This document shows, one piece after another, positions 15,776-25,963 of a stretch of DNA of 64,000 nucleotides (the first letter of the stretch is position 1; each line of letters starts with the position of its first letter). Both the position numbers and the translations under genes were made by a program. Source of the stretch: Mixta mediterraneensis. Its GTDB lineage: Bacteria; Pseudomonadota; Gammaproteobacteria; Enterobacterales; Enterobacteriaceae. The notes beneath the pieces were generated by a model. It was not told where the DNA came from and searched no databases. It was given only the letters and a program-made list of their open reading frames with translations. The stretch is from positions 146,584 to 210,583 of the forward strand of contig NZ_JACFXY010000008.1 of assembly GCF_014946725.1 (NCBI RefSeq). The letters are read 5' to 3'.

Positions 15776-16099
15776 ATGAATACTTCAGAGTTATTGAGCT
15801 ACTGCATGAACAAACCGGGTGTAGAACAAAGCGTACAAAGCGGCTGGAAAGCCACCCAGATAAAAAGTAATGGCATCCTGTTCGCCATGGTGCATGAAGT
15901 GAAGGGGCGTCCGGCGGTATCGTTGAAATCCACCCCTGCTTTAGCCGATCTGATTCGTGAAGAACACGCTGATGTTTTTCCCAGTGAGCATCTGAATAAA
16001 TCGCACTGGAACACGCTGTTTCTGGATGGGTCGCTAAAAGATTCGCAGATTTACTATCTGGTCGATGCTTCGTTTCAGCAGGCAGACAACACAAAGTAG
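15776..16099 (+). CDS. yjbR: YjbR family (MmcQ/YjbR) protein
   Basis: A 107-residue member of the MmcQ/YjbR family, small proteins with a CyaY-like fold that may bind DNA. Conserved residues are ATQIKSNGILFAMVHEVKGRPAVSLK and LNKSHWNTLFLDGS. The start ATG at 15776 immediately follows the yjbQ stop and has AAGGGGAATGAGG upstream. The longer frame from 15707 overlaps yjbQ. The C-terminus is about ten residues shorter than the E. coli protein as I recall it. Function is unknown. Confidence 0.9.
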   Translation: MNTSELLSYCMNKPGVEQSVQSGWKATQIKSNGILFAMVHEVKGRPAVSLKSTPALADLIREEHADVFPSEHLNKSHWNTLFLDGSLKDSQIYYLVDASFQQADNTK

Positions 16100-16158
16100 A
16101 CGCGAAACCCGGTCCTCGCCGGGTAAATAAGCGAGGGCCGGTGATCTGCTGTAACCCA

Positions 16159-17223
16159 TTAAGCGGCGGATTCCTCACGCAACGTATTGATGTCAATAAC
16201 GAAACGATACTTTACATCGCTTTTTAACATGCGCTCATAGGCTTCGTTGATCTGATTTGTCGCAATCAGTTCAATATCAGATGTGATGTCATGCTTACCG
16301 CAGAAATCCAGCATCTCTTGCGTTTCAGCAATGCCGCCAATCAGTGAGCCAGCAATGCTGCGGCGTTTAAAGATCAGATTAAATACCTGCGGTGCCGGAT
16401 GATCATGTTCTGGCGCACCCACCAGCGTCATGTTGCCGTCGCGTTTTAGCAGGGCGATGAAGGGGTTCAGATCGTGCTGAGCCGCCACGGTGTTAAGGAT
16501 AAAATCGAAACTGTTATTGTGCTGCGCCATTTGATCGGCATCTTTCGAGATCACCACTTCATCGGCACCTAAACGTTTACCATCTTCAATTTTTGACGGC
16601 GAGGTAGTGAACAGAACGACATGTGCCCCCATCGCGTGAGCTAATTTCACGCCCATATGACCTAAGCCGCCCAGCCCGACAATACCGACTTTTTTACCCG
16701 GACCGACATTCCAGTGACGCAGCGGTGAATACGTGGTAATGCCTGCACACAGTAACGGTGCGACTCCCGCCAGTTCCAGGTTTTCTGGAATGCGCAGCAC
16801 AAAGTCTTCATCCACAACCATTGCGGTGGAGTAGCCACCATACGTGATAGCACCGGTTTCGCGATCTTCACCGTTATAGGTGCCGACAAAACCGTTTTCA
16901 CAATACTGCTCCAGACCTTCCTGGCAGCCTGGACAGCTACGGCAGGAATCAACCATACAGCCAACGCCAACCAGATCTCCTACTTTATATTTCTGAGTAT
17001 GTGCACCGACTGCGGTGACGCGTCCGACAATTTCATGGCCTGGCACAACTGGAAAAATGGTATTTTTCCATTCGTTGCGCGCCTGATGCAAGTCAGAGTG
17101 GCAAACGCCACAATACAAAACGTCGAGTTGCACATCATGTGCACGGAGTTCGCGCGGTTTGTAATCGAACGGTGCAAGTTTGGATTTCGCATCCTGAGCA
17201 GCGTACGCATGCGTGATATTCAT
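16159..17223 (-). CDS. zinc-dependent alcohol dehydrogenase (YahK/CAD-like)
   Basis: A 354-residue zinc-dependent medium-chain dehydrogenase of the cinnamyl-alcohol-dehydrogenase type, likely an NADPH-dependent aldehyde reductase like E. coli YahK. It shows the catalytic zinc ligands in YCGVCHSDLH and PGHEIVG, the structural zinc Cys set (CRSCPGCQEGLEQYC) and the nucleotide loop GLGGLGHMGVKLA. The start is the ATG at 17223 after GGAGACACC. The reading from 17334 adds unrelated sequence. It is convergent with yjbR, and uvrA lies upstream on the same strand with its own terminator between. Confidence 0.92.
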   Translation of the reverse strand: MNITHAYAAQDAKSKLAPFDYKPRELRAHDVQLDVLYCGVCHSDLHQARNEWKNTIFPVVPGHEIVGRVTAVGAHTQKYKVGDLVGVGCMVDSCRSCPGCQEGLEQYCENGFVGTYNGEDRETGAITYGGYSTAMVVDEDFVLRIPENLELAGVAPLLCAGITTYSPLRHWNVGPGKKVGIVGLGGLGHMGVKLAHAMGAHVVLFTTSPSKIEDGKRLGADEVVISKDADQMAQHNNSFDFILNTVAAQHDLNPFIALLKRDGNMTLVGAPEHDHPAPQVFNLIFKRRSIAGSLIGGIAETQEMLDFCGKHDITSDIELIATNQINEAYERMLKSDVKYRFVIDINTLREESAA

Positions 17224-17417
17224 GGTGTCTCCAGTTTCGATGTGTCGTGAGTGTTTTGAAAGGCATGCAGCAGGACAAATCCGCTGCAAACAGAGCGACG
17301 CGAAGGGCGTGCCAAAGATGAACCGCTTAAGCATAGTCAGGGAAGCCTGGGGCGTATATGCCTATACATGTCTGAATCTTGCCTGATTCTGCATTTCTCT
17401 GGCTGATTGGGCAGCCA

Positions 17418-17446
17418 AAAAATAAGGCCCGCATAAAGCGGGCCGG
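17418..17446 (-). terminator. rho-independent terminator of uvrA
   Basis: On the minus strand a 7-bp GC stem (GGCCCGC/GCGGGCC) is followed by TTATTTTTT, just after the uvrA stop. Confidence 0.8.
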
Positions 17447-17452
17447 ACAGGA

Positions 17453-20281
17453 TTATTTCTTCAACAAGGGCTTAAGGAAACGTGCGGTGTGGGATTTCTT
17501 ACACTCAGCCACCGTTTCCGGTGTGCCGGCAACTAGAATTTCGCCACCACCACTGCCACCTTCTGGACCAAGATCGACTATCCAGTCTGCCGTTTTGATA
17601 ACGTCCAGGTTGTGCTCAATCACCACGATGGTATTACCCTGATCGCGTAACTGATGTAGCACTTCCAGTAGCTGCTGAATATCGGCAAAGTGCAGGCCGG
17701 TGGTGGGTTCATCAAGGATATACAGCGTCTGGCCCGTACCACGTTTTGACAGCTCGCGCGCCAGCTTCACGCGCTGTGCCTCACCGCCGGAAAGCGTGGT
17801 CGCTGACTGTCCCAGGCGGATATATGACAGGCCAACATCCATCAGCGTTTGTAACTTACGCGCCAGCGCCGGAACAGCATCGAAGAATTTACGCGCTTCT
17901 TCAATGGTCATCTCCAGCACTTCGTGGATACTTTTGCCTTTGTATTTAATCTCCAGCGTTTCGCGGTTATAGCGTTTTCCTTTGCACTGGTCGCAGGGCA
18001 CATAAATATCGGGCAGAAAGTGCATCTCAACCTTCAACACGCCATCGCCCTGGCAGGCTTCACAACGACCGCCGCGTACGTTAAAGCTGAACCGGCCCGG
18101 ATTGTAGCCACGTGAACGTGATTCCGGCACGCCGGCAAACAGTTCACGTACCGGCGTAAAAATACCGGTATAGGTTGCCGGGTTAGAGCGTGGAGTACGC
18201 CCAATCGGGCTTTGATCAATATCGATAACTTTATCGAAATGCTCCAGACCGTTAACTTCACGATAAGGCGCTGGCTCGGCGATGGTTGCACCGTTGAGCG
18301 CACGCTGGGCAATCGGGAACAGCGTATCGTTAATCAGCGTTGATTTACCTGAACCGGACACACCGGTAATACAGGTAAACAGACCGACCGGCAGCGTTAA
18401 CGTCACGTCTTTCAGGTTATTACCGCGCGCACCGGTAACTTTCAGCACTCTGGCGGGATCGCCTTTTACCCGCTCTTGCGGTACGGAAATTTCACGCTTG
18501 CCGCTCAGAAACTGGCCGGTAAGAGATTTTTCCTCCGCCATGATTTCATCAACCGTACCCTCAGCCACTATCTGACCGCCATGCACGCCTGCGCCAGGAC
18601 CAATATCGATCACGTGGTCAGCAGCACGAATCGCATCTTCATCATGCTCAACCACAATGACTGTATTACCAAGATCGCGCAGGTGGATCAGCGTACCGAG
18701 CAGGCGTTCATTATCACGCTGATGTAAACCGATGGATGGCTCATCCAGCACATACATCACGCCGACTAACCCGGCGCCAATCTGACTTGCCAGACGGATA
18801 CGCTGTGCTTCACCACCGGACAGCGTTTCCGCTGAACGCGACATGGATAAATAATTCAGGCCGACATTTACCAAAAAACTCAGACGATCGCTGATCTCTT
18901 TCAGAACTTTTTCAGCGATTTTGGCGCGCTGGCCGCTTAGCTTCAGATTCTCGAAAAAAGACATGGCGTGGCCAATGCTCATTTCGGAGATGGTCGGCAG
19001 TGTGGTGTTTTCAACGTAAACGTGTCGGGCTTCGCGACGCAAACGCGTGCCCTCGCAGCTGGCGCAGGCACGATTGCTGATAAACTTCGCGAGTTCTTCA
19101 CGCACTGCTGATGACTCGGTCTCTTTATAGCGGCGTTCCATATTATTCAGCACGCCTTCAAACGGATGACGGCGCACCGAGGTATCACCACGATCGTTGA
19201 TATATTTGAATTCGATACTCTCTTTGCCAGAACCGTACAAAATGACTTTTTGCACGCTGTCTTTCAGGCTACTGAATGGCGCTTCAATGTCGAAACTGAG
19301 ATGTTCGGCCAGTGAGCGCAGCATCTGGAAATAATAGAAGTTACGGCGATCCCAGCCGCGAATTGCCCCGCCTGCCAGCGACAGCTCGGCATTTTGTATC
19401 ACCCGATCGGGATCAAAATACTGCTGTACGCCTAAGCCATCACAGGTCGGGCAAGCTCCGGCTGGGTTGTTAAAGGAGAACAGCCGTGGTTCCAGTTCAC
19501 TCATGCTGTAACCACAAACCGGGCAGGCGAAGTTAGCCGAGAACAGCAGCTCTTCCGTTGCAATGTCATCCATATCGGCGACGATTGCGGTGCCGCCAGA
19601 CAGCTCCAGCGCCGTTTCAAACGATTCTGCCAGACGTGTTGCCAGATCTTCACGCACTTTGAAGCGGTCAATGACCACTTCAATAGTGTGTTTTTTTTGC
19701 AGTTCAAGCTTCGGTGGATCGGAGAGATCGCACACTTCACCATCAATACGCGCACGGATATAACCCTGTGTCGCCAGGTTTTCCAGTGTTTTGTTATGCT
19801 CACCTTTACGATCTTTCACCACTGGTGCCAACAGCATCAGGCGGCGACCTTCAGGCTGGGCCAGCACCTGATCAACCATCTGACTGACTGTCTGTGCTGC
19901 CAGTGCAACGTCATGATCCGGGCAGCGGGGTTCGCCCACACGAGCAAACAGCAGGCGCAGATAATCATGAATTTCAGTGATCGTGCCGACGGTTGAGCGC
20001 GGGTTGTGTGACGTAGATTTCTGCTCAATAGAGATGGCTGGCGACAGCCCTTCTATATGATCGACGTCCGGTTTCTCCATTAAGGAAAGAAACTGGCGCG
20101 CATAGGCAGAGAGCGACTCCACATAGCGGCGTTGGCCTTCCGCATACAGCGTATCAAACGCCAAAGAGGATTTACCGGAACCTGAAAGGCCGGTTACCAC
20201 AATGAGTTTGTCACGCGGGATGATCAGGTTGATGTTTTTCAAATTATGGGTGCGGGCACCACGAACTTCGATCTTATCCAT
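17453..20281 (-). CDS. uvrA: excinuclease ABC subunit A
   Basis: UvrA is the dimeric ABC ATPase that recognises bulky DNA damage and loads UvrB in nucleotide excision repair. The 942-residue protein has two Walker A motifs ([15 protein letters not shown] near residue 31; [15 protein letters not shown] near 640), two ABC signatures ([24 protein letters not shown]) and zinc-binding Cys pairs (CPVCGYS...[14 protein letters not shown]...CDQCKGK). It is complete and transcribed divergently from ssb, with a LexA box in the shared promoter region, so it is expected to be SOS-inducible. Confidence 0.98.
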   Translation of the reverse strand: MDKIEVRGARTHNLKNINLIIPRDKLIVVTGLSGSGKSSLAFDTLYAEGQRRYVESLSAYARQFLSLMEKPDVDHIEGLSPAISIEQKSTSHNPRSTVGTITEIHDYLRLLFARVGEPRCPDHDVALAAQTVSQMVDQVLAQPEGRRLMLLAPVVKDRKGEHNKTLENLATQGYIRARIDGEVCDLSDPPKLELQKKHTIEVVIDRFKVREDLATRLAESFETALELSGGTAIVADMDDIATEELLFSANFACPVCGYSMSELEPRLFSFNNPAGACPTCDGLGVQQYFDPDRVIQNAELSLAGGAIRGWDRRNFYYFQMLRSLAEHLSFDIEAPFSSLKDSVQKVILYGSGKESIEFKYINDRGDTSVRRHPFEGVLNNMERRYKETESSAVREELAKFISNRACASCEGTRLRREARHVYVENTTLPTISEMSIGHAMSFFENLKLSGQRAKIAEKVLKEISDRLSFLVNVGLNYLSMSRSAETLSGGEAQRIRLASQIGAGLVGVMYVLDEPSIGLHQRDNERLLGTLIHLRDLGNTVIVVEHDEDAIRAADHVIDIGPGAGVHGGQIVAEGTVDEIMAEEKSLTGQFLSGKREISVPQERVKGDPARVLKVTGARGNNLKDVTLTLPVGLFTCITGVSGSGKSTLINDTLFPIAQRALNGATIAEPAPYREVNGLEHFDKVIDIDQSPIGRTPRSNPATYTGIFTPVRELFAGVPESRSRGYNPGRFSFNVRGGRCEACQGDGVLKVEMHFLPDIYVPCDQCKGKRYNRETLEIKYKGKSIHEVLEMTIEEARKFFDAVPALARKLQTLMDVGLSYIRLGQSATTLSGGEAQRVKLARELSKRGTGQTLYILDEPTTGLHFADIQQLLEVLHQLRDQGNTIVVIEHNLDVIKTADWIVDLGPEGGSGGGEILVAGTPETVAECKKSHTARFLKPLLKK

Positions 20282-20362
20282 TCACCTTTCCCGGATTAGA
20301 AGCACTCTCCGTGCCTTGCCGACACGGTCAGAATAAACGCATCATTATGGCACAAAAAATAG

Positions 20363-20380
20363 CCTGAATAAATATCCAGT
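20363..20380. promoter_or_regulatory. LexA box between uvrA and ssb
   Basis: CTG-N10-CAG with an AT-rich centre (CCTGAATAAATATCCAGT) lies 80 bp before uvrA and 125 bp before ssb. On the minus strand it reads TACTGGATATTTATTCAGG, very close to the E. coli uvrA operator. Confidence 0.85.
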
Positions 20381-20506
20381 ACTTCTTTGCTTTTTGGCGA
20401 AGCAATGTTCAAAATTGGAAGCCTGCTCGAAAGTGGGAACAGCATTCAGGACGTGTTAGAATTAACCGTTTAGACTTTTAGCATTAACTCATCGGGAGAC
20501 AGCAAC

Positions 20507-21049
20507 ATGGCCAGTCGTGGCGTTAACAAAGTGATTCTTGTCGGGAATCTGGGTCAGGATCCGGAAGTGCGTTATATGCCAAATGGTGGCGCTGTTGCCA
20601 ACATTACGCTGGCCACGTCGGAAAGCTGGCGTGACAAACAAACCGGTGAAAACAAAGAAGTTACTGAATGGCATCGTGTCGTGCTGTTTGGCAAGCTGGC
20701 TGAAGTGGCCGGTGAATATCTGCGTAAAGGTTCGCAGGTTTATATTGAAGGTCAGTTGCGCACCCGTAAATGGCAGGATCAAGGCGGCCAGGATCGTTAC
20801 ACCACCGAAGTTGTCGTTAACGTTGGCGGCACCATGCAAATGCTGGGTGGACGCCAGGGCGGTAATGCAGGCGCACCAGCAGGGGGGGGCCAGCAGAACA
20901 ACAATAACGGTTGGGGGCAACCTCAGCAGCCGCAGGGCGGCAATAATCAGTTCAGCGGCGGCGCGCAGTCACGTCCGCAACCGCAGAGCGCACCGGCAAG
21001 TAATAATAACGAGCCGCCAATGGATTTTGACGACGATATCCCGTTTTGA
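20507..21049 (+). CDS. ssb: single-stranded DNA-binding protein
   Basis: SSB coats single-stranded DNA in replication and repair and recruits partner proteins through its tail. The 180-residue protein has the OB-fold (residues 1-112: [37 protein letters not shown]), a Gly/Gln/Asn/Pro-rich linker and the conserved acidic tip [14 protein letters not shown] lies 10 bp before the ATG. The linker contains an eight-G run (20882-20889) that keeps the frame here. The downstream hairpin at 21081-21106 is its terminator. Confidence 0.98.
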   Translation: MASRGVNKVILVGNLGQDPEVRYMPNGGAVANITLATSESWRDKQTGENKEVTEWHRVVLFGKLAEVAGEYLRKGSQVYIEGQLRTRKWQDQGGQDRYTTEVVVNVGGTMQMLGGRQGGNAGAPAGGGQQNNNNGWGQPQQPQGGNNQFSGGAQSRPQPQSAPASNNNEPPMDFDDDIPF

Positions 21050-21080
21050 TCCTTGTGTACGCATAGTCATTCCCTCTGCT

Positions 21081-21107
21081 AAAAGGCCCGGTCAGCCGGG
21101 CCTTTTC
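21081..21107 (+). terminator. rho-independent terminator of ssb
   Basis: A perfect GC stem (AAAAGGCCCGG/CCGGGCCTTTT) with a short loop follows the ssb stop. Confidence 0.85.
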
Positions 21108-21351
21108 TGTTAATACCCTTCCGCCAAAATTCAGCAGCTCAGCACAGGTCGCTCGTCGCCGCATAATGCGTCAATGGCTGTTCTGTTTACCCTTCACCCT
21201 GTTGTTTGAACAACTCTTCAGCGCTGGTCCAGGTGCCGATGCCCATCGGCTGTTATGATCAGAGCTTGCCCCCAGATTTAACAGGGGTATCGACACAGTA
21301 AGCGGTTGCGCAAACATATATGGCAAACACAACGTAACGAAGAGGGACGAC

Positions 21352-21582
21352 ATGCAGGCGTTGCGGTCATTTCCCTGCGAAAACGATCGCGCCCAGTTTC
21401 AGCAATTAACGACATTACCGGCTGCAGGGCGCTATCAGGCCATCATTTCCCGCTATACGTTTGAATTGTATACTCCTAAATCACGTAATAATGGCGCTAA
21501 TGAATCGGGCATGCAGCGCTGTCGCCATCTGCTACAGGCAATTCCTTCGTCATTTCGCCACACTGTGCGGGTTTCTCTATAA
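21352..21582 (+). CDS. possible small hypothetical protein upstream of the EamA gene
   Basis: A 76-residue open frame with a plausible ribosome-binding site (GAGGGA, 5 bp before ATG) in the 544-bp interval between ssb and the EamA permease. It ends 11 bp before the permease start, so it could be a leader peptide. I recognise no domain, signal peptide or membrane helix, and the Ser/Arg-rich composition is not convincing. The rest of this interval holds only the ssb terminator. Confidence 0.25.
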   Translation: MQALRSFPCENDRAQFQQLTTLPAAGRYQAIISRYTFELYTPKSRNNGANESGMQRCRHLLQAIPSSFRHTVRVSL

Positions 21583-21593
21583 AGGAAGAAAAA

Positions 21594-22553
21594 ATGTTTG
21601 CTGGCGTAATGTTTGCCCTTACCGCAGGTTTGATGTGGGGATTGATTTTTGTCGGCCCGCTGCTGGTGCCGGATTATCCCGGCACGCTTCAGTCTGCGGG
21701 GCGTTATGTGGCATTTGGCTTGATTGCATTGCCGCTGGCCTGGCACGATCGCCAACGCCTGCGCAAACTGGCCTCTGCCGATTGGCGTGAAGCGCTGAAA
21801 CTCTCTCTGGTCGGAAATTTGCTCTATTACGCTTTTCTTGCCAGTGCGATCCAGCGTACCGGTGCGCCAGTATCAACCATGATTATCGGCACATTACCCG
21901 TGGTTATCGCAGTGACAGCCAACTGGCGTTACGGTCACCTTGAAGGGCGACTTTCCTGGCGACGCTTAATTCCTGCATTAATTGTTATCGCGGCGGGGTT
22001 GTTATGCGTAAACGTGGCAGAGTTACATGGAAAGGAAGCAGGCTTTGCATTCGGTCGCTACCTGACAGGCATTGCACTGGCGATCATGGCCGTCGTGTGC
22101 TGGACATGGTATCCGCTGCGTAATGCTCGCTGGTTGCGTACGCATCCACAGCTCAGGCCATCAACCTGGGCCACAGCGCAGGGTGTAGTCACATTGCCGC
22201 TGGCGTTAATCATGTATGGCTTCGTCAGTGTACAACTCACCTGGCAACGCCCCGACTTTGATTTACCTTTCGGCCCTCATCCCGGCGTATTTGTTCCACT
22301 GATGCTGACCATTGGCTTACTGTGCTCATGGCTGGGAACCTTATGCTGGAATGCTGCCAGTCAGCGTTTGCCAACCGTATTAATGGGGCCATTAATTGTC
22401 TTTGAAATCCTGTTTGGGCTGTTATGGACATTCCTTTGGCGCCAGAGCTGGCCGCCGTTGCTAACCATAACGGGCATTTTTTGTCTGATGGTGGGCGTGA
22501 TTTGGGCCATGCGTATTAAGCCTGAAGCGCAGGTGGCTGAAATTAAGATCTGA
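21594..22553 (+). CDS. EamA-family (DMT superfamily) transporter
   Basis: A 319-residue inner-membrane protein with about ten hydrophobic helices in two EamA repeats, a layout shared by metabolite exporters such as RhtA/YdcZ relatives. The first repeat starts MFAGVMFALTAGLMWGLIFVGPLL. AAAGGAAG lies 8 bp upstream of the ATG. There is a hallmark internal symmetry (QRTGAPVSTMIIGTLPVVIAV in the first half, RLPTVLMGPLIVFEILFGLL in the second). Substrate cannot be predicted. It is the last conserved-looking gene before the IS-rich accessory region. Confidence 0.85.
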   Translation: MFAGVMFALTAGLMWGLIFVGPLLVPDYPGTLQSAGRYVAFGLIALPLAWHDRQRLRKLASADWREALKLSLVGNLLYYAFLASAIQRTGAPVSTMIIGTLPVVIAVTANWRYGHLEGRLSWRRLIPALIVIAAGLLCVNVAELHGKEAGFAFGRYLTGIALAIMAVVCWTWYPLRNARWLRTHPQLRPSTWATAQGVVTLPLALIMYGFVSVQLTWQRPDFDLPFGPHPGVFVPLMLTIGLLCSWLGTLCWNAASQRLPTVLMGPLIVFEILFGLLWTFLWRQSWPPLLTITGIFCLMVGVIWAMRIKPEAQVAEIKI

Positions 22554-23190
22554 GCATTCGCGCTAGCGTAATAAAACCTGACAGCGCGACTCGCTGATTT
22601 TGCTGAATTTTAAGAATTTACCGCCTCTCTTTTCCGCCTGTAGCGGCGAATTTTTCACCTTTTTTCTGTTCTTTATGCGGTTTCTTCATATTCTTCGCGC
22701 TGCGAAAACCTTTGCAGGGTGGGTTTTAAGCCTGTCTAAAATTTCTGTCGGGGATGTTTTGCAGCTGACAGGTGTATTAAAACCTCTCTTTTAATCATTG
22801 GTAGGGTAAAAATTTAGCAGCCAGCAAGGCTGAATCCGCTCCCTTTGTCCCTGTTTAACTCTCGCTGCTGCCTTTTTACGGTTTTCTGAGCTTGATAAAA
22901 CAGCGGGTTAAACCAGTTTTTATTTCAGTTAAAAGAGAATTACGTCAATAAACTGCCGCTTCGTTTTTAATTAAAGGTTAATTTCCAGAATCTGATGTGA
23001 ATATTTTTAGCGCATAAATTCCGCTTAACGCATTAAAGTGATAAGCATCTATAAACTGTTCTTTTTGGATTATTCCTGGTGAAGTCTGTAACTTAACAGC
23101 TAGCGGTGGGTGAATTTTCGGCAATATAAAATTCGTGTAGATCCAGGCTAAACTGAGAAAAAACAAATGCTGTTTTTTTAACTTGTTTAA
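22554..23190. other. 637-bp AT-rich interval without a supported gene
   Basis: I see no coding region with a ribosome-binding site. A 64-codon frame at 22600 lacks one and has low-complexity Phe/Leu content. The DNA holds several short T-tracts and a TAA at 23188-23190 that is the left copy of the target repeat of the following insertion sequence. Confidence 0.6.
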
Positions 23191-24059
23191 GAACCTATCC
23201 CAAAAGGAATTGTCAGATCGTAAATAATGGCAATTTTTGAGGGCGAAGTATGGCGGGCAACAAGTGGCAGATCAGCGATGAACTCTGGGAGAAAATGGCT
23301 CCACTTCTCCCGGAACATAAAACCCACCATCCGCTGGGCACGCATCGTAGACGTGTTGATAATCGTGCCGCAATGAACGCCATTTTCTTTGTGCTCAGAA
23401 CCGGTTGCCAATGGAATGCCCTGAATGCCACGGATATTTGCTCATCCAGCTCAGCCCACCGCCGCTTTCAGGAATGGCGGGATGCTGGAGTATTTGATCG
23501 CTTCTGGCAACACGGGCTGCTTGCCTGCGAGAAGCGGGATGCCATTGACTGGTCATGGTTGTCGATGGATGGCTGCATGACAAAATCGCCCCTTGCAGGC
23601 TCAAAAAAACAGGTCGCAACCCGACTGACAGGGGGAAGCAGGGAGTAAAGCGGAGCCTGATGACCGACGGGAACGGGCTTCCGCTCTCGCTGGCTGTCGC
23701 AGGGGCAAATACCCACGACATAAAACTGGTTGAAGATACGCTGGACGCGCTACAGACCGGCAGGCCGGGTCGCAGGCTGCATCTGTGTATGGACAAAGGC
23801 TATGAGGCTGAATGGGTGGAAATTTGTTTGAAAGCTCGTCGTTATGAACCTCATATCCAGTCGGGGAAAGAGGAGTCTGAGGCAATTAAAAACAGCGAGT
23901 TCAGGGCTCATCGTTGGGTTGTGGAAAGAACGCATAGCTGGATGAATCGCTTTCGCCGCATACTGACGCGATGGGAGAAGAAAGTCGAAAACTACGAGGC
24001 GATGCTGCATTTTGCTTGCAGCATCATTGTCTGGAATAAAATCCTTTTGGGATAGGTTC
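23191..24059 (+). mobile_element. complete IS5-family (IS427-type) insertion sequence
   Basis: The 869-bp element is bounded by inverted repeats GAACCTATCCCAAAAGGA (23191 onwards) and its complement ending at 24059. It is flanked by TAA on both sides (23188-23190 and 24060-24062), the likely target duplication. It carries one transposase in two overlapping frames. Size, ends and target type fit the IS427/IS1031 side of the IS5 family. It appears intact and may be active. Confidence 0.88.
23250..24055 (+). CDS. IS5-family transposase made by -1 frameshifting
   Basis: The transposase is split over frame 1 (23250-23648, MAGNKWQISDELWEKMAPLLPEH) and a second frame (in use from about 23609 to 24055). 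A TCAAAAAAACAGG tract at 23601-23613 is a typical slippery site. A -1 slip there joins SMDGCMTKSPLAGSKK to TGRNPTDRGKQGVKRS and gives a product of about 268 residues. DDE residues are the Asp in SWLSMDG, the Asp in LCMDKGYEA and the Glu in HRWVVERTHSWMNRFRR. Without the slip only a 132-residue N-terminal protein is made. Confidence 0.85.
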
Positions 24060-24131
24060 TAAGTCAGCTTAACAGAATTGTCTGTGTTTAGTTCCATTGA
24101 TTAGCAGGGCTGATTAAATATTTAAGAAGCA

Positions 24132-24155
24132 CCAATCTCATCGAAATGAGATTGG
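24132..24155. repeat. perfect 10-bp hairpin with tetraloop between two IS elements
   Basis: CCAATCTCAT-CGAA-ATGAGATTGG. On the minus strand the loop is TTCG, a very stable RNA tetraloop. No strong T-run follows on either strand. The purpose is unknown. The surrounding 249 bp (24060-24308) contain no gene I can support. Confidence 0.6.
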
Positions 24156-24308
24156 GCGGGGGGAAAGTTGCGTAGGAAGCGAGACTTTTGCTGTTGCGAA
24201 TCAATTTTACCGCAAAAAAAGAAGCTTAACCGCAAAACCATTCATTAGTAATTAATGGTGCGGAAAGAGTAGCCACAAATGTCCTGTTAAAATGTATTAG
24301 TCGCGACT

Positions 24309-25477
24309 TGATCTGACACTGGACCTTGAAAGGTTGAGAGTTACCGGTTTTGATATGGGTGTCTAATCCTTATACAAAACACGAGGTAACTCTCATGCTT
24401 CATACTAACAATCCCATCATCAAACACAAAGCCGGCCTGCTCAATCTGGCCGAAGAACTCGGTAACGTATCAAAAGCCTGTAAAATCATGGGGGTGTCAC
24501 GCGACACATTCTACCGCTACCAGGAGCTAGCTGAAGAAGGCGGCATTGACGCGCTGGTTAATCAAAACCGTCGGGTACCCAACCTGAAGAATCGGGCCGA
24601 TGAAGCCACTGAACGGGCGGTTGTTGAGTACGCCGTTGAGTTCCCGGCCCACGGTCAGCACCGGACCAGTAATGAGCTGCGTAAAAAAGGCGTGTTTATC
24701 TCCGGCAGCGGCGTGCGCTCCATCTGGCAACGACATGACCTGGAGAACTTCCGTAAGCGGCTGAAGGCGCTTACGGAAAAGGTCGCCAGAGAAGGCATTG
24801 TGCTTACCGATGCTCAAATCGCCGCACTGGAGAAGAAGGTGCACGATGACGAAGCCTGCGGTGAAATCGAAACGGCTCACCCGGGTTATCTGGGGTCGCA
24901 GGACACCTTCTACGTTGGGAATCTGAAAGGCGTTGGCCGCATCTACCAGCAGACGTTCGTGGATACGTACTCGAAAATGGCTCACTGCAAGCTGTATACG
25001 AGTAAAACGCCGATCACTGCAGCCGACCTGCTTAATGATCGGGTACTGCCGTTCTATGAGGCTCAGGGGCTGCCGATGCTGAGAATACTGACCGACAGGG
25101 GCACAGAGTACTGCGGTAAAGTAGAGCAACATGATTATCAGCTGTATCTGGCCATCAACGATATCGACCATACGAAAACGAAAGCGATGTCCCCGCAGAC
25201 GAACGGTATCTGCGAGCGCTTCCATAAAACCATTTTGCAGGAGTTTTATCAGGTTACGTTCCGCAAGAAGCTATATGCAGACCTGGAGAGCCTGCAAATG
25301 GATCTGGACAACTGGTTGTGGCATTACAATAATGAGCGAACTCATCAGGGGAAAATGTGCTGCGGGCGTACGCCAATGGCCACGTTACTTGATGGAAAAC
25401 GGGTCTGGGCAGAAAAGAATCTGAACCAGATTTAATCTGACAGACACCTGTATAAATAACCGGTAACTGTCAGATCA
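24309..25477 (+). mobile_element. IS481-family insertion sequence
   Basis: TGATCTGACA (24309-24318) and its complement (25468-25477) bracket a single transposase gene. A second matching pair, GTTACCGGTT...GGTGTCT, lies just inside each end, so the inverted repeats are imperfect and long. I could not find a target duplication, which leaves the exact ends uncertain by a few bases. The transposase is intact. Confidence 0.75.
24395..25435 (+). CDS. IS481-family transposase
   Basis: A 346-residue DDE integrase-type transposase. The N-terminal helix-turn-helix region (GLLNLAEELGNVSKACKIMGVSRDTFYRY) precedes an rve-type core with Asp in QQTFVDTYSKMAHC, Asp in RILTDRGTEYCG and Glu in QTNGICERFHKTILQEF. 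Start ATG at 24395 has GAGG 8 bp upstream. An in-frame upstream ATG at 24350 lacks a site. Length is typical of the family. Confidence 0.92.
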   Translation: MLHTNNPIIKHKAGLLNLAEELGNVSKACKIMGVSRDTFYRYQELAEEGGIDALVNQNRRVPNLKNRADEATERAVVEYAVEFPAHGQHRTSNELRKKGVFISGSGVRSIWQRHDLENFRKRLKALTEKVAREGIVLTDAQIAALEKKVHDDEACGEIETAHPGYLGSQDTFYVGNLKGVGRIYQQTFVDTYSKMAHCKLYTSKTPITAADLLNDRVLPFYEAQGLPMLRILTDRGTEYCGKVEQHDYQLYLAINDIDHTKTKAMSPQTNGICERFHKTILQEFYQVTFRKKLYADLESLQMDLDNWLWHYNNERTHQGKMCCGRTPMATLLDGKRVWAEKNLNQI

Positions 25478-25567
25478 GGTCTGAGCTAGTACATGTTAAA
25501 TGATCTTCATCTCTTCTGGTAAGAACAAATCTCAGCTTTAAGTCCAGTAAAAGCGGTAGCATTGAGT

Positions 25568-25963
25568 TTAACGATTTTCTGTTCCTGACGGATAATGATA
25601 AACGCTACGGCTAATATCCAGTAAACGGCAGCTGCGGCGGGTTCCGATGTCAAAAGTACTCTGTAAAAAGTTGACGGCCTGACGCTTTTCATTGGTGGTA
25701 AAGAAGTTTTTCAATACGCTTTGTAGCATCTCCTTATCTGAGTGGAGCACCTGTAGTTCGCGGGTAAGATTCTGTAGTTTCTCTTCCAGCTCCTTGATCT
25801 TTCTTCCTTCTTTTGACGACAGCCCAGAAAACTTCTTCTTCCAGCTATAGAAGGTTGCTTCAGAGATGCCAAGCTCTTCACAAATCTCCCTGACTTTAAC
25901 GCCTGATTCAGAAGCTTTAATGGCATTTGTGATTTGATCTTCGCTATATCGTGACTTTCTCAT
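25568..25963 (-). pseudogene. IS3-family transposase remnant (OrfA plus start of OrfB)
   Basis: The first 95 or so residues are an IS3-type OrfA with its helix-turn-helix (SEDQITNAIKASESGVKVREICEELGISEATFYSWKKKF) and leucine zipper. The frame then continues into the first 35 residues of an OrfB (KRQAVNFLQSTFDIGTRRSCRLLDISRSVYHY) and is cut off (SGTENR, stop). The DDE catalytic domain of OrfB is absent, so the element cannot move by itself. The loss may be connected with the IS481 element ending 90 bp away. Confidence 0.85.

Noticed and set aside
22600..22794. 64-codon frame after the EamA gene
   Set aside because: No ribosome-binding site, low-complexity Phe/Leu content, and no recognisable similarity.
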